Source: Clostridia bacterium
GTDB lineage: Bacteria; Bacillota; Clostridia; Oscillospirales; Acutalibacteraceae
Reading direction: 5' to 3'
Assembly: GCA_017473165.1 (NCBI GenBank)
Contig: JAFUNA010000014.1
Span: 62,001 to 126,000, forward strand
Length of the DNA stretch: 64,000 nucleotides
Made by a program: the position numbers and the translations under genes. This document shows positions 36,947-45,942 of this stretch, piece by piece (within the stretch, counting starts at the first letter, position 1; each line of letters opens with the position of its first letter). The notes under the pieces are model-generated. The model was not told where the DNA came from. It saw only the letters and a program-made list of their open reading frames with translations, and searched no databases.

Positions 36947-38305
36947 TTATTTATCTAATGATTCGTAGACGGAATAAATAACATCCTCCAGCTTCATACC
37001 TCTGCTTGCCTTGAACAGAGCCGCATCCCCTTCTTTGAGGAAGGCTTTAAGCTCCTCGGCAAGCTCATTTTTATCGCCAAAGCTTTTAACAAGCTTTACA
37101 CCCGCATCTCTTGCTCCCTTTGCGGTTTCAAGAGAGCGTTCGCCGTAGGTGAAAACAACGTCAATTGCATTTTCGCCCGCTTTTTTGCCGACTCCGTAGT
37201 GAGCTTCTTCGCTGACAGAGCCAAGCTCCAGCATATCGCCGATAACGGCAATTCTTCTTTCGGCGTTCATTCCGCCAAGAACGGCAAGAGCTGCCGCCTG
37301 TGAATCGGGGCTTGCGTTGTAGCAATCCTCGATAAAGGTTATGCCGCATTTTTTATTGATTCTCTGACGCATTCCTGCAGGCACATAGTTTTTCAGAGCT
37401 TCAAGTCCGCTCTGAACATCAATTCCGAAAAGAGTACCCGCTGCAACCGCCGCAAGAGCGTTGTAGACATTGTGACGGCCCGGGAAAGGCAGGTTGACCC
37501 TGCCCGACCCGCCGCTGAAACCGACTGTCAGCCCGGTTTCGCTTTCTTTGGAGGTTATTTCCGATGCTTTAAAGCTTGAATTTTCGTTTTCGATTCCGTA
37601 ATAAATCACGGGATGTGCTCCGGGTCTTACGGTTACGAGCATATCGTCATCGCCGTTGAGAATTACGGGTGCATCAGCCTTCATTCCTTCAAGAATTTCA
37701 AGCTTCGCACGAAGAATTCCCTCTCTTGAGCCAAGATGCTCAATGTGGGAAACGCCTATGTTTGAAATTATCGCCGCATCGGGCTTTACCGCCCTTGTCA
37801 TGCGTGAAATTTCGTTGAAGTCGCTCATACCCATTTCAATAACTGCCGCCTCGTGGCATTTTTCGAGTCTGAAAAGAGTGAGCGGAACACCGATTTCGTT
37901 GTTGAGGTTTCCCTCATTTTTCAAGGTGTTATATTTTGAGGACATGACTGCGTGAGTCATTTCCTTGGTTGTCGTTTTGCCGACGCTGCCCGTTATTCCG
38001 ATTACGGGAATATTGAACAGGCTGCGGTAATAGCCCGCAAGGTCAAGAAGTGCAAGACGGGTGTTTTCAACAAGAATCTGCTTTTCGCCGAGTCCGCAGT
38101 CCCTTTCGCAAAGCACGGCACTTGCTCCGCATTCAATCGCCTTTTGAGCGAAGGTGTGACCGTCAAAATTTTCACCCTTAATTGCAATGAACAGGCTGTC
38201 GGGCTCGATTTTTCTGGTGTCGGTGCTGATGCGGTCAAATTTGCCGTTAAGCTCCGTTGTTGACTTTACTGCGGCAGCCGCTTCTTTGAATGTCATGGCT
38301 TTCAT
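36947..38305 (-). CDS. murF: UDP-N-acetylmuramoyl-tripeptide--D-alanyl-D-alanine ligase
   Basis: MurF adds D-Ala-D-Ala to UDP-MurNAc-tripeptide. The 452-aa Mur ligase has the ATP loop GITGSVGKTTTKEM, NLNNEIGVPLTL, the central IEMGMSDFNEISRM and the C-terminal domain with DCYNASPDSQAAAL and GDMLELG. The start ATG overlaps the murE stop by 4 bp (ATGA), the usual coupling between these two genes. Confidence 0.97.
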   Translation of the reverse strand: MKAMTFKEAAAAVKSTTELNGKFDRISTDTRKIEPDSLFIAIKGENFDGHTFAQKAIECGASAVLCERDCGLGEKQILVENTRLALLDLAGYYRSLFNIPVIGITGSVGKTTTKEMTHAVMSSKYNTLKNEGNLNNEIGVPLTLFRLEKCHEAAVIEMGMSDFNEISRMTRAVKPDAAIISNIGVSHIEHLGSREGILRAKLEILEGMKADAPVILNGDDDMLVTVRPGAHPVIYYGIENENSSFKASEITSKESETGLTVGFSGGSGRVNLPFPGRHNVYNALAAVAAGTLFGIDVQSGLEALKNYVPAGMRQRINKKCGITFIEDCYNASPDSQAAALAVLGGMNAERRIAVIGDMLELGSVSEEAHYGVGKKAGENAIDVVFTYGERSLETAKGARDAGVKLVKSFGDKNELAEELKAFLKEGDAALFKASRGMKLEDVIYSVYESLDK

Positions 38306-39750
38306 TTGTTTTCAGCCGCCTTTTCGGAAAGAATTTTTGCAACAACTTCACGCTCGTCATAGTGAATTTTGCCGCTTGCAAGAATCTGATAGGTTTCCTG
38401 TCCCTTGCCCGCAAGAACAACCATGTCGCCCTCTTTTGCGGTTTCAAGAGCTTTTTCGATTGCACCCGTTCTGTCGCTGTCAACAATCACCTTGGCACCG
38501 TAACGTCCGATGCCCGCCGTGATGTCTTCAATTATGCTTTCGGGGTCCTCGCTTCTGGGGTTATCCGAGGTGATAACCGCAACATCCGCCATTTTGACGG
38601 CAATCTCGCCCATGATGGGACGCTTTGTTTTATCCCTGTCACCGCCGCAGCCGAAAACAACAATAACCTTGCCTTCGGTGATTTCACGCACGGTGCTCAA
38701 AACGTTTTCAAGTCCGTCGGGGGTATGTGCATAGTCAATGAGAACGGTGTAGGGTGTGTCTGTGGGCACAACCTCCATTCTGCCGGGAACTCCCGTGCAT
38801 TCCGCAACGGCATCAAGCACCGCCTTGAAATCCATGCCCAATTCAACAAGGCAGACCGCCGCACCCATTGAATTATAAACCGAGAAATTGCCGGGCACCG
38901 CAAACTTTACTCTGCCGATATTGTTATTGCTTACAAGCTCATATTTAACGCCCGAAGCGGAATTTCTGATGTTCTTTGCGGAATAGTCGCAGCGGTCATT
39001 GTTAACCGAGAAGGTAACCGTTCTGCAGTCCGTGCCCTCTGTCATTTCCTCCGCACTTTCATCGTCCATGTTAAGAATTGCAAGGTCGGAGTTTTCAAAA
39101 AGCATATGCTTTGCGGCTTTGTAGTTTTCAAAAGAGCCGTGATAGTCAAGATGGTCACGGGTAAGATTTGTGAAAATTGCAGCATCAAAGCGGATTCCGT
39201 CAACTCTCCTCTGGTCGAGTGCCTGCGAGGAAACCTCCATAACGCAGTATTCGCAGCCGCAGTCAACCATTTCTCTGAACAGGCCGAAAAGCTCATAGCA
39301 GTCGGGAGTTGTCAAAGCGGCGGGATATTCCTTGTCGCCGACAATATTTTTCACCGTACCGAGAAGTCCTGTTTTGTAACCCAGCTTATCAAGAATTGAT
39401 TTGAGAATAAAGCAGGAGGTTGTTTTTCCGTTTGTTCCCGTTACACCGATGATTTTAATTTCCCTTTCGGGATGTCCGTAAAATGCAGCACATATTTTTG
39501 CATATGCACTTCTTGTGTTTTCAACAAGAATCTGGTTTTTAAGTCCCAGATCCTTCTGCACAACAACCGCTGCAGCTCCGTTTGCAAGAGCCTCCGCAGC
39601 CTTTGTGTGACCGTCAAAGCGTCTGCCCTCGATGCAGATAAAAATACATCCATCGCAGACCTTTGCGGAATTGTCCGTTATATACGTTATCTCTCTGTCA
39701 TCAAAGGATTTATCCAAACCCAAATCCTTTACAATCAGATTAAGCTTCAT
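38302..39750 (-). CDS. murE: UDP-MurNAc-L-Ala-D-Glu--meso-DAP ligase
   Basis: MurE adds the third residue to the peptidoglycan stem. The 482-aa protein has CIFICIEGRRFDGH, the ATP loop GVTGTNGKTTSCFIL, TTPDCYELF and a C-terminal VITSDNPRSEDPESII. The DNPR motif is that of meso-diaminopimelate-adding MurE (lysine-adding enzymes differ there), so the wall is predicted to be of the DAP type. ATG at 39750 with CGGAGG upstream; 27 bp after the PBP gene. Confidence 0.97.
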   Translation of the reverse strand: MKLNLIVKDLGLDKSFDDREITYITDNSAKVCDGCIFICIEGRRFDGHTKAAEALANGAAAVVVQKDLGLKNQILVENTRSAYAKICAAFYGHPEREIKIIGVTGTNGKTTSCFILKSILDKLGYKTGLLGTVKNIVGDKEYPAALTTPDCYELFGLFREMVDCGCEYCVMEVSSQALDQRRVDGIRFDAAIFTNLTRDHLDYHGSFENYKAAKHMLFENSDLAILNMDDESAEEMTEGTDCRTVTFSVNNDRCDYSAKNIRNSASGVKYELVSNNNIGRVKFAVPGNFSVYNSMGAAVCLVELGMDFKAVLDAVAECTGVPGRMEVVPTDTPYTVLIDYAHTPDGLENVLSTVREITEGKVIVVFGCGGDRDKTKRPIMGEIAVKMADVAVITSDNPRSEDPESIIEDITAGIGRYGAKVIVDSDRTGAIEKALETAKEGDMVVLAGKGQETYQILASGKIHYDEREVVAKILSEKAAENK

Positions 39751-39777
39751 TCTTTTGTCCTCCGAAAAGCTTTTATT

Positions 39778-42075
39778 TTAGTCCGCATAGTCGCTTACGC
39801 CTGTGTTCGATTTAAAGTAAACCGTTACCGTTGTTCCGTATTCAACCTCTTCCTCGGGAGCTATGCTCTGATCATAGGAAACAAGCTCACCCGTATTCAG
39901 AGCATTGCCCGAAATCTTGATGTTTAATCCCGCTGAAAGAGCATATTTATTTGCCTGTGAAACGCTCATCATTCGAAGGTCGGGAACCTTCACCGTGAGT
40001 CTTTCTTCGGTGTCCTCGGTATAGAGAACGATGATTCCGTCCTGGGGAATTGTCTGATTATAAGCAGGAACCTGATTGAGAACGGTTTCGCCCTCGCCCA
40101 CAACCTTAACCTCAAAGCCCTCTTTTTCAAGCGATGCTTCGGCTTCGTTAACGGATTTGCCGACAAGGTTTGGAGTGTTGGTGTCAAGGAACTCAAGCTC
40201 GTCATCGGTATACTGTCTTTCAACACCGAGATATTCAAGAGTTTTCTCAACAACCTTTGCCGCAACGGGTGTACAAATCTGACCGCCGTTATACTGACCC
40301 ACGGGCTCGTCAACAAGAATAAGAACAGCAATTTCGGGATCATCCGCAGGAGCGAAGCATCCGAACGATGCAACATATTTGCCCTGTCCGCTTGTGAGCT
40401 TCTGCGATGTACCTGTTTTACCCGCTACTCTGTAGCCCGCAACATAGGCGTTCTTACCTGTACCCTTTGTTACAACTGCTTCCATCATTTCGGCAACCGC
40501 CGCTGCGGTCTGCTCCGAAACAACCTGGCGTCTTTCAATCGGCTGTGTTTCTTTTATAACGTTGTTGTCCTCGTCAAGCTGCTTCTGCACAAGATAAGGA
40601 GTCATAAGATGTCCGCCGTTTGCAATTGCGCTTATGGCGGTTATCATCTGAATGGGTGTAACCTGGAACGACTGTCCGAACGAGCAGCTCGAAAGCTCAA
40701 CGATGCCCATGCTGTCAAGTGCGTGATAGTTAACGCCTGCAACGGGCATTAACTCCGCCGGAAGGTCGATTCCCGTTTTCTCGGTAAAACCGAAGGCTTC
40801 GAAATATTCAAAGAACTTTTCCTTGCCGAGCTTCTGACCGACGGTTACGAAGAACGGGTTGCAGGAATTCATGAGTCCCTCCGTGAGGTCCTGTGAGCCG
40901 TGACCAGAGCGCTTGTGGCACTTAATTGTTCTGTCGGACACCTGTATTTTGCCCGAGCAGAAGTAATTCATATCCGTTTCAACGGCATTTTCTTCAAGAG
41001 CAGCTGCCGCAGTTATGATTTTGAAAACCGAACCGGGCTCATAGCTGTCGCTGACAATGAAGTTTCTCCATCTTGCGAAAAGAGCACTGTTTCTTGCAGC
41101 ATCACGGGCAGCGATGTCATCGGGATATTCCTCTTCAAAAGCAGCCTTTTCTTCGTCCGTGAAGCCCTGCGGGTCGTTGAGGTCATAGTTATCCATGGAA
41201 GCCATCGCAAGAATCGCACCCGTATCAACATCCATAACAACGCCGTAAGCACCCGCACCCTTGGAGTCGGTATAAACCTGCTTGAGTTCATCCTCGAGAT
41301 ATCTCTGGATTACCTCGTCAATCGTAAGAACAAGGCTTGTGCCCTGCGACGCATCATAAACCGTTTCGAATTCCTGGCTCATAACGTCGCTTCTGCCGTT
41401 CTGTGCCGTGATAATTCTTCCGGGGGTGCCAGTAAGCACGGTGTCATATTTAAGTTCAAGTCCCGCACGTCCGATATCGTCCGTACCCGTAAAGCCGATT
41501 ACGTTTGAAGCAAGAGTTCCGTAGGGATAATATCTCTTTACGTCGGGGTCAAGTCCGATTGCGGAGCTGTAATAAATCTTTTTGGTTTTTCTTTCAAGAG
41601 TGCCGTCGTCATTCTCTTCGAGCACGTTGTAGGAATAAAAGTCGGAAAGAAGGTTTTCAAGCTTCTTTTTTTCTTCAAGCTCAATCTGTCTTTTGACGGT
41701 GAGATATGAGTGATGGCTCTTGTCAGCCTTCTCTTTTATGGTTTCAAGCTCGATGCCCGTGATTGCTGAAAGCTCTCTGCAAAGGGCATTCTTGAAATCC
41801 TCGTTTTCGATTTCGCAGGGCTTTATGTAGAGCTTCCAGACCGATGCACTTTTTGCAAGCACGGTTCCGTTGGAATCGTAAATAATTCCTCTCTCAGCGG
41901 AGATTTCGGTGTCATGAAGCTGATTTTTTTCTGCCTGCTGCTTGTATTGTTCACTGTCCGCAAGCTGAATTCTTGCAAGGTTAACGGCACTTGAGCCGAA
42001 CACAACCAGCGAAAGAATCAGAAACACCGTGAGTGCTCTGAAGAACAATTTTCTTCTCGGTGTCATTTTTTCCAA
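39778..42075 (-). CDS. Class B PBP with PASTA domains (SpoVD/FtsI type)
   Basis: A 765-aa transpeptidase: one N-terminal membrane helix (about 11-30), a PBP dimerisation domain, the transpeptidase domain and two C-terminal PASTA domains (about 630-755). The active-site motifs are SVFK (Ser349), SCN (404-406) and KTG (553-555). SpoVD-type proteins make spore cortex and FtsI-type proteins the division septum; both carry PASTA in Firmicutes and only one is encoded here, so this may serve division. Two starts are possible: TTG at 42075 behind AAGGAT, or ATG at 42066 with only a weak site. A terminator-like structure separates it from ftsL. Confidence 0.94.
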   Translation of the reverse strand: MEKMTPRRKLFFRALTVFLILSLVVFGSSAVNLARIQLADSEQYKQQAEKNQLHDTEISAERGIIYDSNGTVLAKSASVWKLYIKPCEIENEDFKNALCRELSAITGIELETIKEKADKSHHSYLTVKRQIELEEKKKLENLLSDFYSYNVLEENDDGTLERKTKKIYYSSAIGLDPDVKRYYPYGTLASNVIGFTGTDDIGRAGLELKYDTVLTGTPGRIITAQNGRSDVMSQEFETVYDASQGTSLVLTIDEVIQRYLEDELKQVYTDSKGAGAYGVVMDVDTGAILAMASMDNYDLNDPQGFTDEEKAAFEEEYPDDIAARDAARNSALFARWRNFIVSDSYEPGSVFKIITAAAALEENAVETDMNYFCSGKIQVSDRTIKCHKRSGHGSQDLTEGLMNSCNPFFVTVGQKLGKEKFFEYFEAFGFTEKTGIDLPAELMPVAGVNYHALDSMGIVELSSCSFGQSFQVTPIQMITAISAIANGGHLMTPYLVQKQLDEDNNVIKETQPIERRQVVSEQTAAAVAEMMEAVVTKGTGKNAYVAGYRVAGKTGTSQKLTSGQGKYVASFGCFAPADDPEIAVLILVDEPVGQYNGGQICTPVAAKVVEKTLEYLGVERQYTDDELEFLDTNTPNLVGKSVNEAEASLEKEGFEVKVVGEGETVLNQVPAYNQTIPQDGIIVLYTEDTEERLTVKVPDLRMMSVSQANKYALSAGLNIKISGNALNTGELVSYDQSIAPEEEVEYGTTVTVYFKSNTGVSDYAD

Positions 42076-42128
42076 AGCCGTTCCATCCTTCTATAATTTA
42101 AATTTATTTTTATTTATATAATATAAAA

Positions 42129-42224
42129 AAGCTGCTGTCCCAAAATACAGCGTACAAAAACCGAATTCCCGACAAACTTCGCATCGGAAACGCTTTTTTC
42201 AGTCCGCTTAAATTGAGACAGCCT
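42129..42224 (-). terminator. Terminator-like structure between ftsL and the PBP gene
   Basis: On the minus strand, GCTGTCTCAA pairs with TTGGGACAGC across a loop of about 70 nt and is followed by TTTTTT. The arms are 10 bp with one G-U pair. It could stop part of the mraZ-ftsL transcript. The rest of the 233-bp gap (42076-42308) is AT-rich and has no other feature I can name. Confidence 0.5.
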
Positions 42225-42308
42225 TCAGCTGCAATCCTGACTATAATTATGTATATGCCCGTTGACGTTCTGCATATGCCGATTAATCAGATAAAGCCGC
42301 CGTCAAAA

Positions 42309-42806
42309 TCAGTCGGCTGCTTTCACTTCATCCGAAACAGCTTTTCCGCCCGCCATTACCACTTTGTCGCCATCCCTGTTTTCAAAGTAGCGTACCTGGT
42401 AGCGTTCAAGCTTCTGCATACCCAAAACGGAAACCGCATACGCATCAACCTTTTCGATAGACACCGATGAGTTGAGCGCCATAACAAGTCTTGTGTTCTC
42501 GCTCTCAGCTTCGTCAATTTTCGCTGTTATTTCAGCTATATCTTTCTCTCGCTCAATAAGGCTTATCCGTGAAAAAAGCACCGAGCCGAAAAGAAGAAGC
42601 AAAGTTGCCGAGACAAGGAAAAGCTTGAGAGCTCGCAGAACAGAGGAAACAGATTCCTTGCGGTGCTGCTCTGCCGTTTTTGCTCTTTTAACGGCGGGCT
42701 TTTCTTTTTTGGGGGCATCGTCAATCTGCGGTGCGGCACTTCCTTTTATCACCGGCATATCAAACAGCGAAAGATCATAAGCCTCGCTGCGGTTATATTC
42801 AGCCAT
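42309..42806 (-). CDS. ftsL: FtsL-like cell division protein
   Basis: A 165-aa bitopic protein: a long charged cytoplasmic N-terminus, one membrane helix (about 60-80, LKLFLVSATLLLLFGSVLF) and a coiled-coil (REKDIAEITAKIDEAESENTRLVMAL) ending in VDAYAVSVLGMQKLERYQVRYF, typical of FtsL/DivIC-family proteins. The sequence is poorly conserved across species, so the call rests on topology and on its place between rsmH and the PBP gene. The start ATG at 42806 follows GGAGGATAGAGGAA; a longer reading is rejected. Confidence 0.85.
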   Translation of the reverse strand: MAEYNRSEAYDLSLFDMPVIKGSAAPQIDDAPKKEKPAVKRAKTAEQHRKESVSSVLRALKLFLVSATLLLLFGSVLFSRISLIEREKDIAEITAKIDEAESENTRLVMALNSSVSIEKVDAYAVSVLGMQKLERYQVRYFENRDGDKVVMAGGKAVSDEVKAAD

Positions 42807-42898
42807 TTCCTCTATCCTCCTTTCACAAAACCGTGCAACAATGTCACAGTCATCCGATTGCAGTTTTACAGCCGGCAATCATCTTGCCGCTTATAAAA

Positions 42899-43828
42899 CT
42901 ATAGCTTCTCCGCCGTACGCAATCTCGCACTGCGGCTTCTTATGTTATCGGAAAGCTCCCCTGCACCGGGTGCAACAGCCTTAAGCACTTTAGCTGACGG
43001 AGTTTTTCCGCAAACACACACAGGAAAATTTTTGGGGCAGGTGCACCCCTTCGCAAGAGAAGCAAATTCCTGTTTAACAATCCTGTCCTCAAGAGAATGG
43101 AATGTTATAATGCTTACTCTTCCGCCTTTTTTCAAGCAGCCGAACATATCCTGTACGGCATTGTCAAGCCCCGAAATTTCCGAGTTTGTGAGAATTCTGA
43201 TGGCTTGAAAAGTGCGGCGTGCCGGATGTCCGTCACGTTTTGCGGCGGCCGGCATGGCAGATTTTATTATTTCGGAAAGCTCAAGAGTTGTTTCAATGGG
43301 TTTTATCTCTCTTGCTTTTATGATTGCTCTTGAAATTGAAGGAGCAAATTTTTCTTCACCGTAATCATAAATGATTTTCTGAAGCTCCTGCTGCGAAAGC
43401 GTGTTGACTATTTCCGCCGCGCTCACACCCTCCATGCTCATTCGCATATCAAGCGGTGCATCGTTATGAAATGAAAATCCTCTTGACGGCTCATCAAGCT
43501 GATGGGAGCTGACTCCGAGGTCGGCAAGAATTCCGTCTACGCTTTCTATATTCAATGATTCAAGAATATTTTTTATATTAAAGAAATTATCGTGAACAAG
43601 AGTTACGCATCCGAAAGGCAGAAGCCTTTCTTTGAGCACCTTGATTGCCTGCGGATCTCTGTCAATGGCAATGAGCCTTCCGCCCTTTAGTCTTTGGGCG
43701 ATAGCGGAGGAGTGACCTCCTCCGCCGGAGGTGCAATCTACATAAATCCCATCCGGATTGATATTCAATGATTCAATGCTCTCATTAAAAAGAACAGGTA
43801 CGTGGTGGAAAGATTTCATTTCGCTCAT
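42899..43828 (-). CDS. rsmH: 16S rRNA (cytosine-1402-N4)-methyltransferase
   Basis: RsmH (MraW) methylates C1402 of 16S rRNA in the P site. The 309-aa protein has HHVPVLFNESIESL at the N-terminus, the SAM site YVDCTSGGGGHSSAIA, DLGVSSHQLDEPSRGFSF and the C-terminal FHSLEDRIVKQEF plus RSRSARLRTAEK. The start overlaps the mraZ stop by 4 bp (ATGA). Confidence 0.98.
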   Translation of the reverse strand: MSEMKSFHHVPVLFNESIESLNINPDGIYVDCTSGGGGHSSAIAQRLKGGRLIAIDRDPQAIKVLKERLLPFGCVTLVHDNFFNIKNILESLNIESVDGILADLGVSSHQLDEPSRGFSFHNDAPLDMRMSMEGVSAAEIVNTLSQQELQKIIYDYGEEKFAPSISRAIIKAREIKPIETTLELSEIIKSAMPAAAKRDGHPARRTFQAIRILTNSEISGLDNAVQDMFGCLKKGGRVSIITFHSLEDRIVKQEFASLAKGCTCPKNFPVCVCGKTPSAKVLKAVAPGAGELSDNIRSRSARLRTAEKL

Positions 43829-44283
43829 GTGTTGTTCCTCGGTGCACTGAGGCTGATGTTGCTGAAGTCAAACTTCTTCTTGCTTTCCTCAAACTTCTTC
43901 TGGTTACGATCTTTCCAGACATCGGGATTCCAGAGCTCAACTCTGTCCGTAAGACCTACCGCAAGAACCTCATCGGTAAGTCCCGCAAATTCCTTGAAGT
44001 CCTCTCCGATTGAAATTCGTCCCGACTTATCAACTGTCAGAGGCTCTGCTCTGTCTGCGATAATTCTCTGAACTTCCGCCTGATCTTCGCCCGAGAAGGC
44101 TTCAAGCACTCTGTCATAAAACGAATTCCATGAATTCTCTGAAAAAACAAGAAGGCAGGGCACATCAGTCAGAGGCATCATAATAACAATTTCGTCCCCC
44201 AACTCTTTTTTATACTTCGGAGGTATAGTCATTCTGTTGACCTGATCAAATTTTCTTAATTCTCTACCAAGAAGACCCGGCAC
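43825..44283 (-). CDS. mraZ: Transcriptional regulator MraZ
   Basis: MraZ is an AbrB-like DNA-binding protein that represses its own division-gene operon in E. coli and Mycoplasma by binding short G-rich repeats. The 152-aa protein has the two SpoVT/AbrB-like halves: KFDQVNRMTIPPKYKKELG and TVDKSGRISIGEDFKEFAGL, with the paired Arg residues used for DNA contact. The start is GTG at 44283, 9 nt behind AGGAGG. Upstream are five boxes matching its expected operator. Confidence 0.95.
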   Translation of the reverse strand: MPGLLGRELRKFDQVNRMTIPPKYKKELGDEIVIMMPLTDVPCLLVFSENSWNSFYDRVLEAFSGEDQAEVQRIIADRAEPLTVDKSGRISIGEDFKEFAGLTDEVLAVGLTDRVELWNPDVWKDRNQKKFEESKKKFDFSNISLSAPRNNT

Positions 44284-44292
44284 TTGACTTTT

Positions 44293-44337
44293 CCTCCTTT
44301 TTCACCCTTTTTACTCCTTTTCTTCCCATGAGCACCC
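44293..44337 (-). promoter_or_regulatory. MraZ operator: five 10-bp-spaced G-rich boxes
   Basis: On the minus strand AGGGTG, TGGGAA, AGGAGT, AGGGTG and AGGAGG follow each other at an exact 10-bp step (complementary triplets at 44335, 44325, 44315, 44305 and 44295 of the plus strand). Known MraZ sites are TGGGN-type repeats with 5-bp spacers, i.e. the same 10-bp step. The boxes start about where transcription would begin, and the last one is the ribosome site of mraZ itself, so binding could block transcription. Autoregulation is inference. Confidence 0.75.
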
Positions 44338-44339
44338 TT

Positions 44340-44368
44340 ATTATATAATGAACGTTCAAGAATATCAA
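44340..44368 (-). promoter_or_regulatory. Promoter of the mraZ division/wall cluster
   Basis: On the minus strand TTGATA (44368-44363), a 17-bp spacer containing GAACGTTC, and a perfect TATAAT (44345-44340). Confidence 0.8.
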
Positions 44369-44459
44369 GAGGTTTTTTGCAAAAAATTAAAATTTTTTAT
44401 TGCAAAATTGTGTCTTTGATTTTTTCAAACACAATATATAGATTTTTTCGTTTTCAAAA

Positions 44460-44489
44460 AAATCGGAGCAGAAAAATCCGCTCCGATTT
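44460..44489 (-). terminator. Terminator after gpr
   Basis: A perfect 10-bp stem AAATCGGAGC/GCTCCGATTT with a T-run on the minus strand. It lies between gpr and the mraZ promoter, so gpr is independent of the division cluster. Confidence 0.87.
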
Positions 44490-44499
44490 CCACTGTTTC

Positions 44500-45372
44500 T
44501 CATGCCGTCAGAATCAACATATCCTCCGGGCTGATGTGAGGCTGGAGTGCACAGTTGAGAGCAAGCGAAGTTAGCTTTGATGCACGCTCAATCATCAAAT
44601 CAATTTCCCTCGGCGTAACCATCATACTGCCCGCCTGCCCCGTGACCTGGTGCTCATCAACTCCGTCGCCTATGCAGTCAAGAATCAGCGTTGCCGCATC
44701 AACAACCGTAGGCACACCTATTGAAATAACAGGCACTCCGACTGTTTTTTCGCTTATCTCCTGACGAGAGTTTCCCACTCCCGACCCCGGCACTATTCCC
44801 GTGTTGCACATCTGTACGGTTGTACCGAGTCTGTCGGCATTCCTCGCCGCAAGTGCATCAACGGTAATAACAATATCGGGCTTCAACACCTGCACCGCTC
44901 CGTTTATCAGCTCCGCCGCCTCTGCACCCGTTTCACCCGCAACTCCCGTTGAAAACGAGCTTACCTTTCTTAAATCCGAAAGTCCCGTTGCTTTCAGAAG
45001 CTCACCCGTTATGTGCCTTGTTGCAAAAATCATTGATGCACATTTTGGTCCGAATGCATCGGGGGTTATTTTTGTGTTGCCCAGCCCCGCAACAAGCACA
45101 CTCCCCTTTTCGGGAATCAGCCGCCTCATTTCCTGCATCAGCGTGTCAAAGCTGTCGTCTATAAACTGTGCGTGCTGTGCAAAGGGCTTCACCTCAACCG
45201 TAACATACCGCCCGACAGGCTTTCCTACAGCTTTTTCGCCCTCTGCATTCAGAACATCAATTCTCGTAACCTTGGCTTTTTTTGCATCAAAGCTTTCGAT
45301 TTCAACTCCGTTTATTGACTTTTTGCCCAAAAATTCGCACCTTTCAAGTGCCAAATCCGTTCTGAAATTCAT
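44500..45372 (-). CDS. gpr: Germination protease GPR
   Basis: GPR degrades small acid-soluble spore proteins when spores germinate and is made as a zymogen in the forespore. The 290-aa protein has the N-terminal FRTDLALE, VAGLGNTKITPDAFGPK, PGVAGETG-type segment (STGVAGETGAEAAE), VDALAAR and TGIVPGSGVGN. No propeptide longer than a few residues precedes FRTDLA, shorter than in Bacillus, so zymogen control may differ. The upstream AT-rich DNA has only a poor sigma-G-like sequence. It is transcribed alone. Confidence 0.95.
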   Translation of the reverse strand: MNFRTDLALERCEFLGKKSINGVEIESFDAKKAKVTRIDVLNAEGEKAVGKPVGRYVTVEVKPFAQHAQFIDDSFDTLMQEMRRLIPEKGSVLVAGLGNTKITPDAFGPKCASMIFATRHITGELLKATGLSDLRKVSSFSTGVAGETGAEAAELINGAVQVLKPDIVITVDALAARNADRLGTTVQMCNTGIVPGSGVGNSRQEISEKTVGVPVISIGVPTVVDAATLILDCIGDGVDEHQVTGQAGSMMVTPREIDLMIERASKLTSLALNCALQPHISPEDMLILTA

Positions 45373-45452
45373 ATTTTAAATTACCTCTTGATTTTTTTAT
45401 GAATATTTAGTATTATTAATTGCAAAACTTTTAAAGTTTTTTCAAAAAATTC

Positions 45453-45481
45453 TTGCAATTATTGAAAAAATGTGTTATCAT
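45453..45481 (+). promoter_or_regulatory. Promoter of rpsT
   Basis: TTGCAA (45453-45458), a 17-bp spacer and TATCAT (45476-45481), 30 bp before the rpsT start. Confidence 0.5.
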
Positions 45482-45511
45482 AATCACCTGTATGAAGAAG
45501 GAGGTGTCGTT

Positions 45512-45763
45512 ATGCCCAATATTAAGTCAGCTAAGAAAAGAGTTATCGTTAACAAGACAAGAGCTGCAAGAAACAAGTCAAGAAATACAGCTCTCAAAAC
45601 AGCTATCAAAAAGGCTCACGCAGCCGTTGAAGCTAATGCTCCCGAAGCAAACGCTCTTGTAAGAGATGCTATCAAAAAGGTTGATCAGGCTGCTGCAAAG
45701 GGTCTTATCCACAAGAACAATGCCGCTCACAAAAAGTCGGCACTCGCACAGCTCGTTAAATAA
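45512..45763 (+). CDS. rpsT: 30S ribosomal protein S20
   Basis: S20 binds 16S rRNA early in 30S assembly. The 83-aa basic helical protein begins MPNIKSAKKRVIVNK and ends with the conserved GLIHKNNAAHKKSALAQLVK. ATG at 45512 behind AAGGAGGTG; an overlapping reading that begins upstream in another frame is rejected. It is transcribed alone and closed by a strong terminator. rpsT next to gpr is also seen in other Clostridia and Bacilli. Confidence 0.97.
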   Translation: MPNIKSAKKRVIVNKTRAARNKSRNTALKTAIKKAHAAVEANAPEANALVRDAIKKVDQAAAKGLIHKNNAAHKKSALAQLVK

Positions 45764-45799
45764 GCTGTTGTTAACAACTTAAGAAAACAAAGCTAAATG

Positions 45800-45837
45800 A
45801 CCGTGGTTATCCGTAACCACGGTTATTGAGTTTTTTT
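45800..45837 (+). terminator. Terminator after rpsT
   Basis: A perfect 10-bp stem ACCGTGGTTA/TAACCACGGT with a TCCG loop, followed by TATTGAGTTTTTTT. Confidence 0.88.
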
Positions 45838-45877
45838 GTGCCCCTGTAAACTTTTTGTTACTTTATCACACTACATA

Positions 45878-45906
45878 TTGACATTCCTGCCGTTTTAAGC
45901 TATAAT
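45878..45906 (+). promoter_or_regulatory. Consensus promoter of the small Cys-rich membrane peptide
   Basis: A perfect TTGACA (45878-45883), a 17-bp spacer and a perfect TATAAT (45901-45906). This is the best match to the vegetative consensus in the window and supports a real, well-expressed small gene downstream. Confidence 0.85.
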
Positions 45907-45942
45907 CAGTTCATAAAGATTTACACGGGAGGTAAAATAATT

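Noticed and set aside
45373..45452. Sigma-G promoter for gpr
   Set aside because: A GCAAT and CATAAAA pair at 17 bp on the minus strand fits too loosely to list, although forespore expression is expected.
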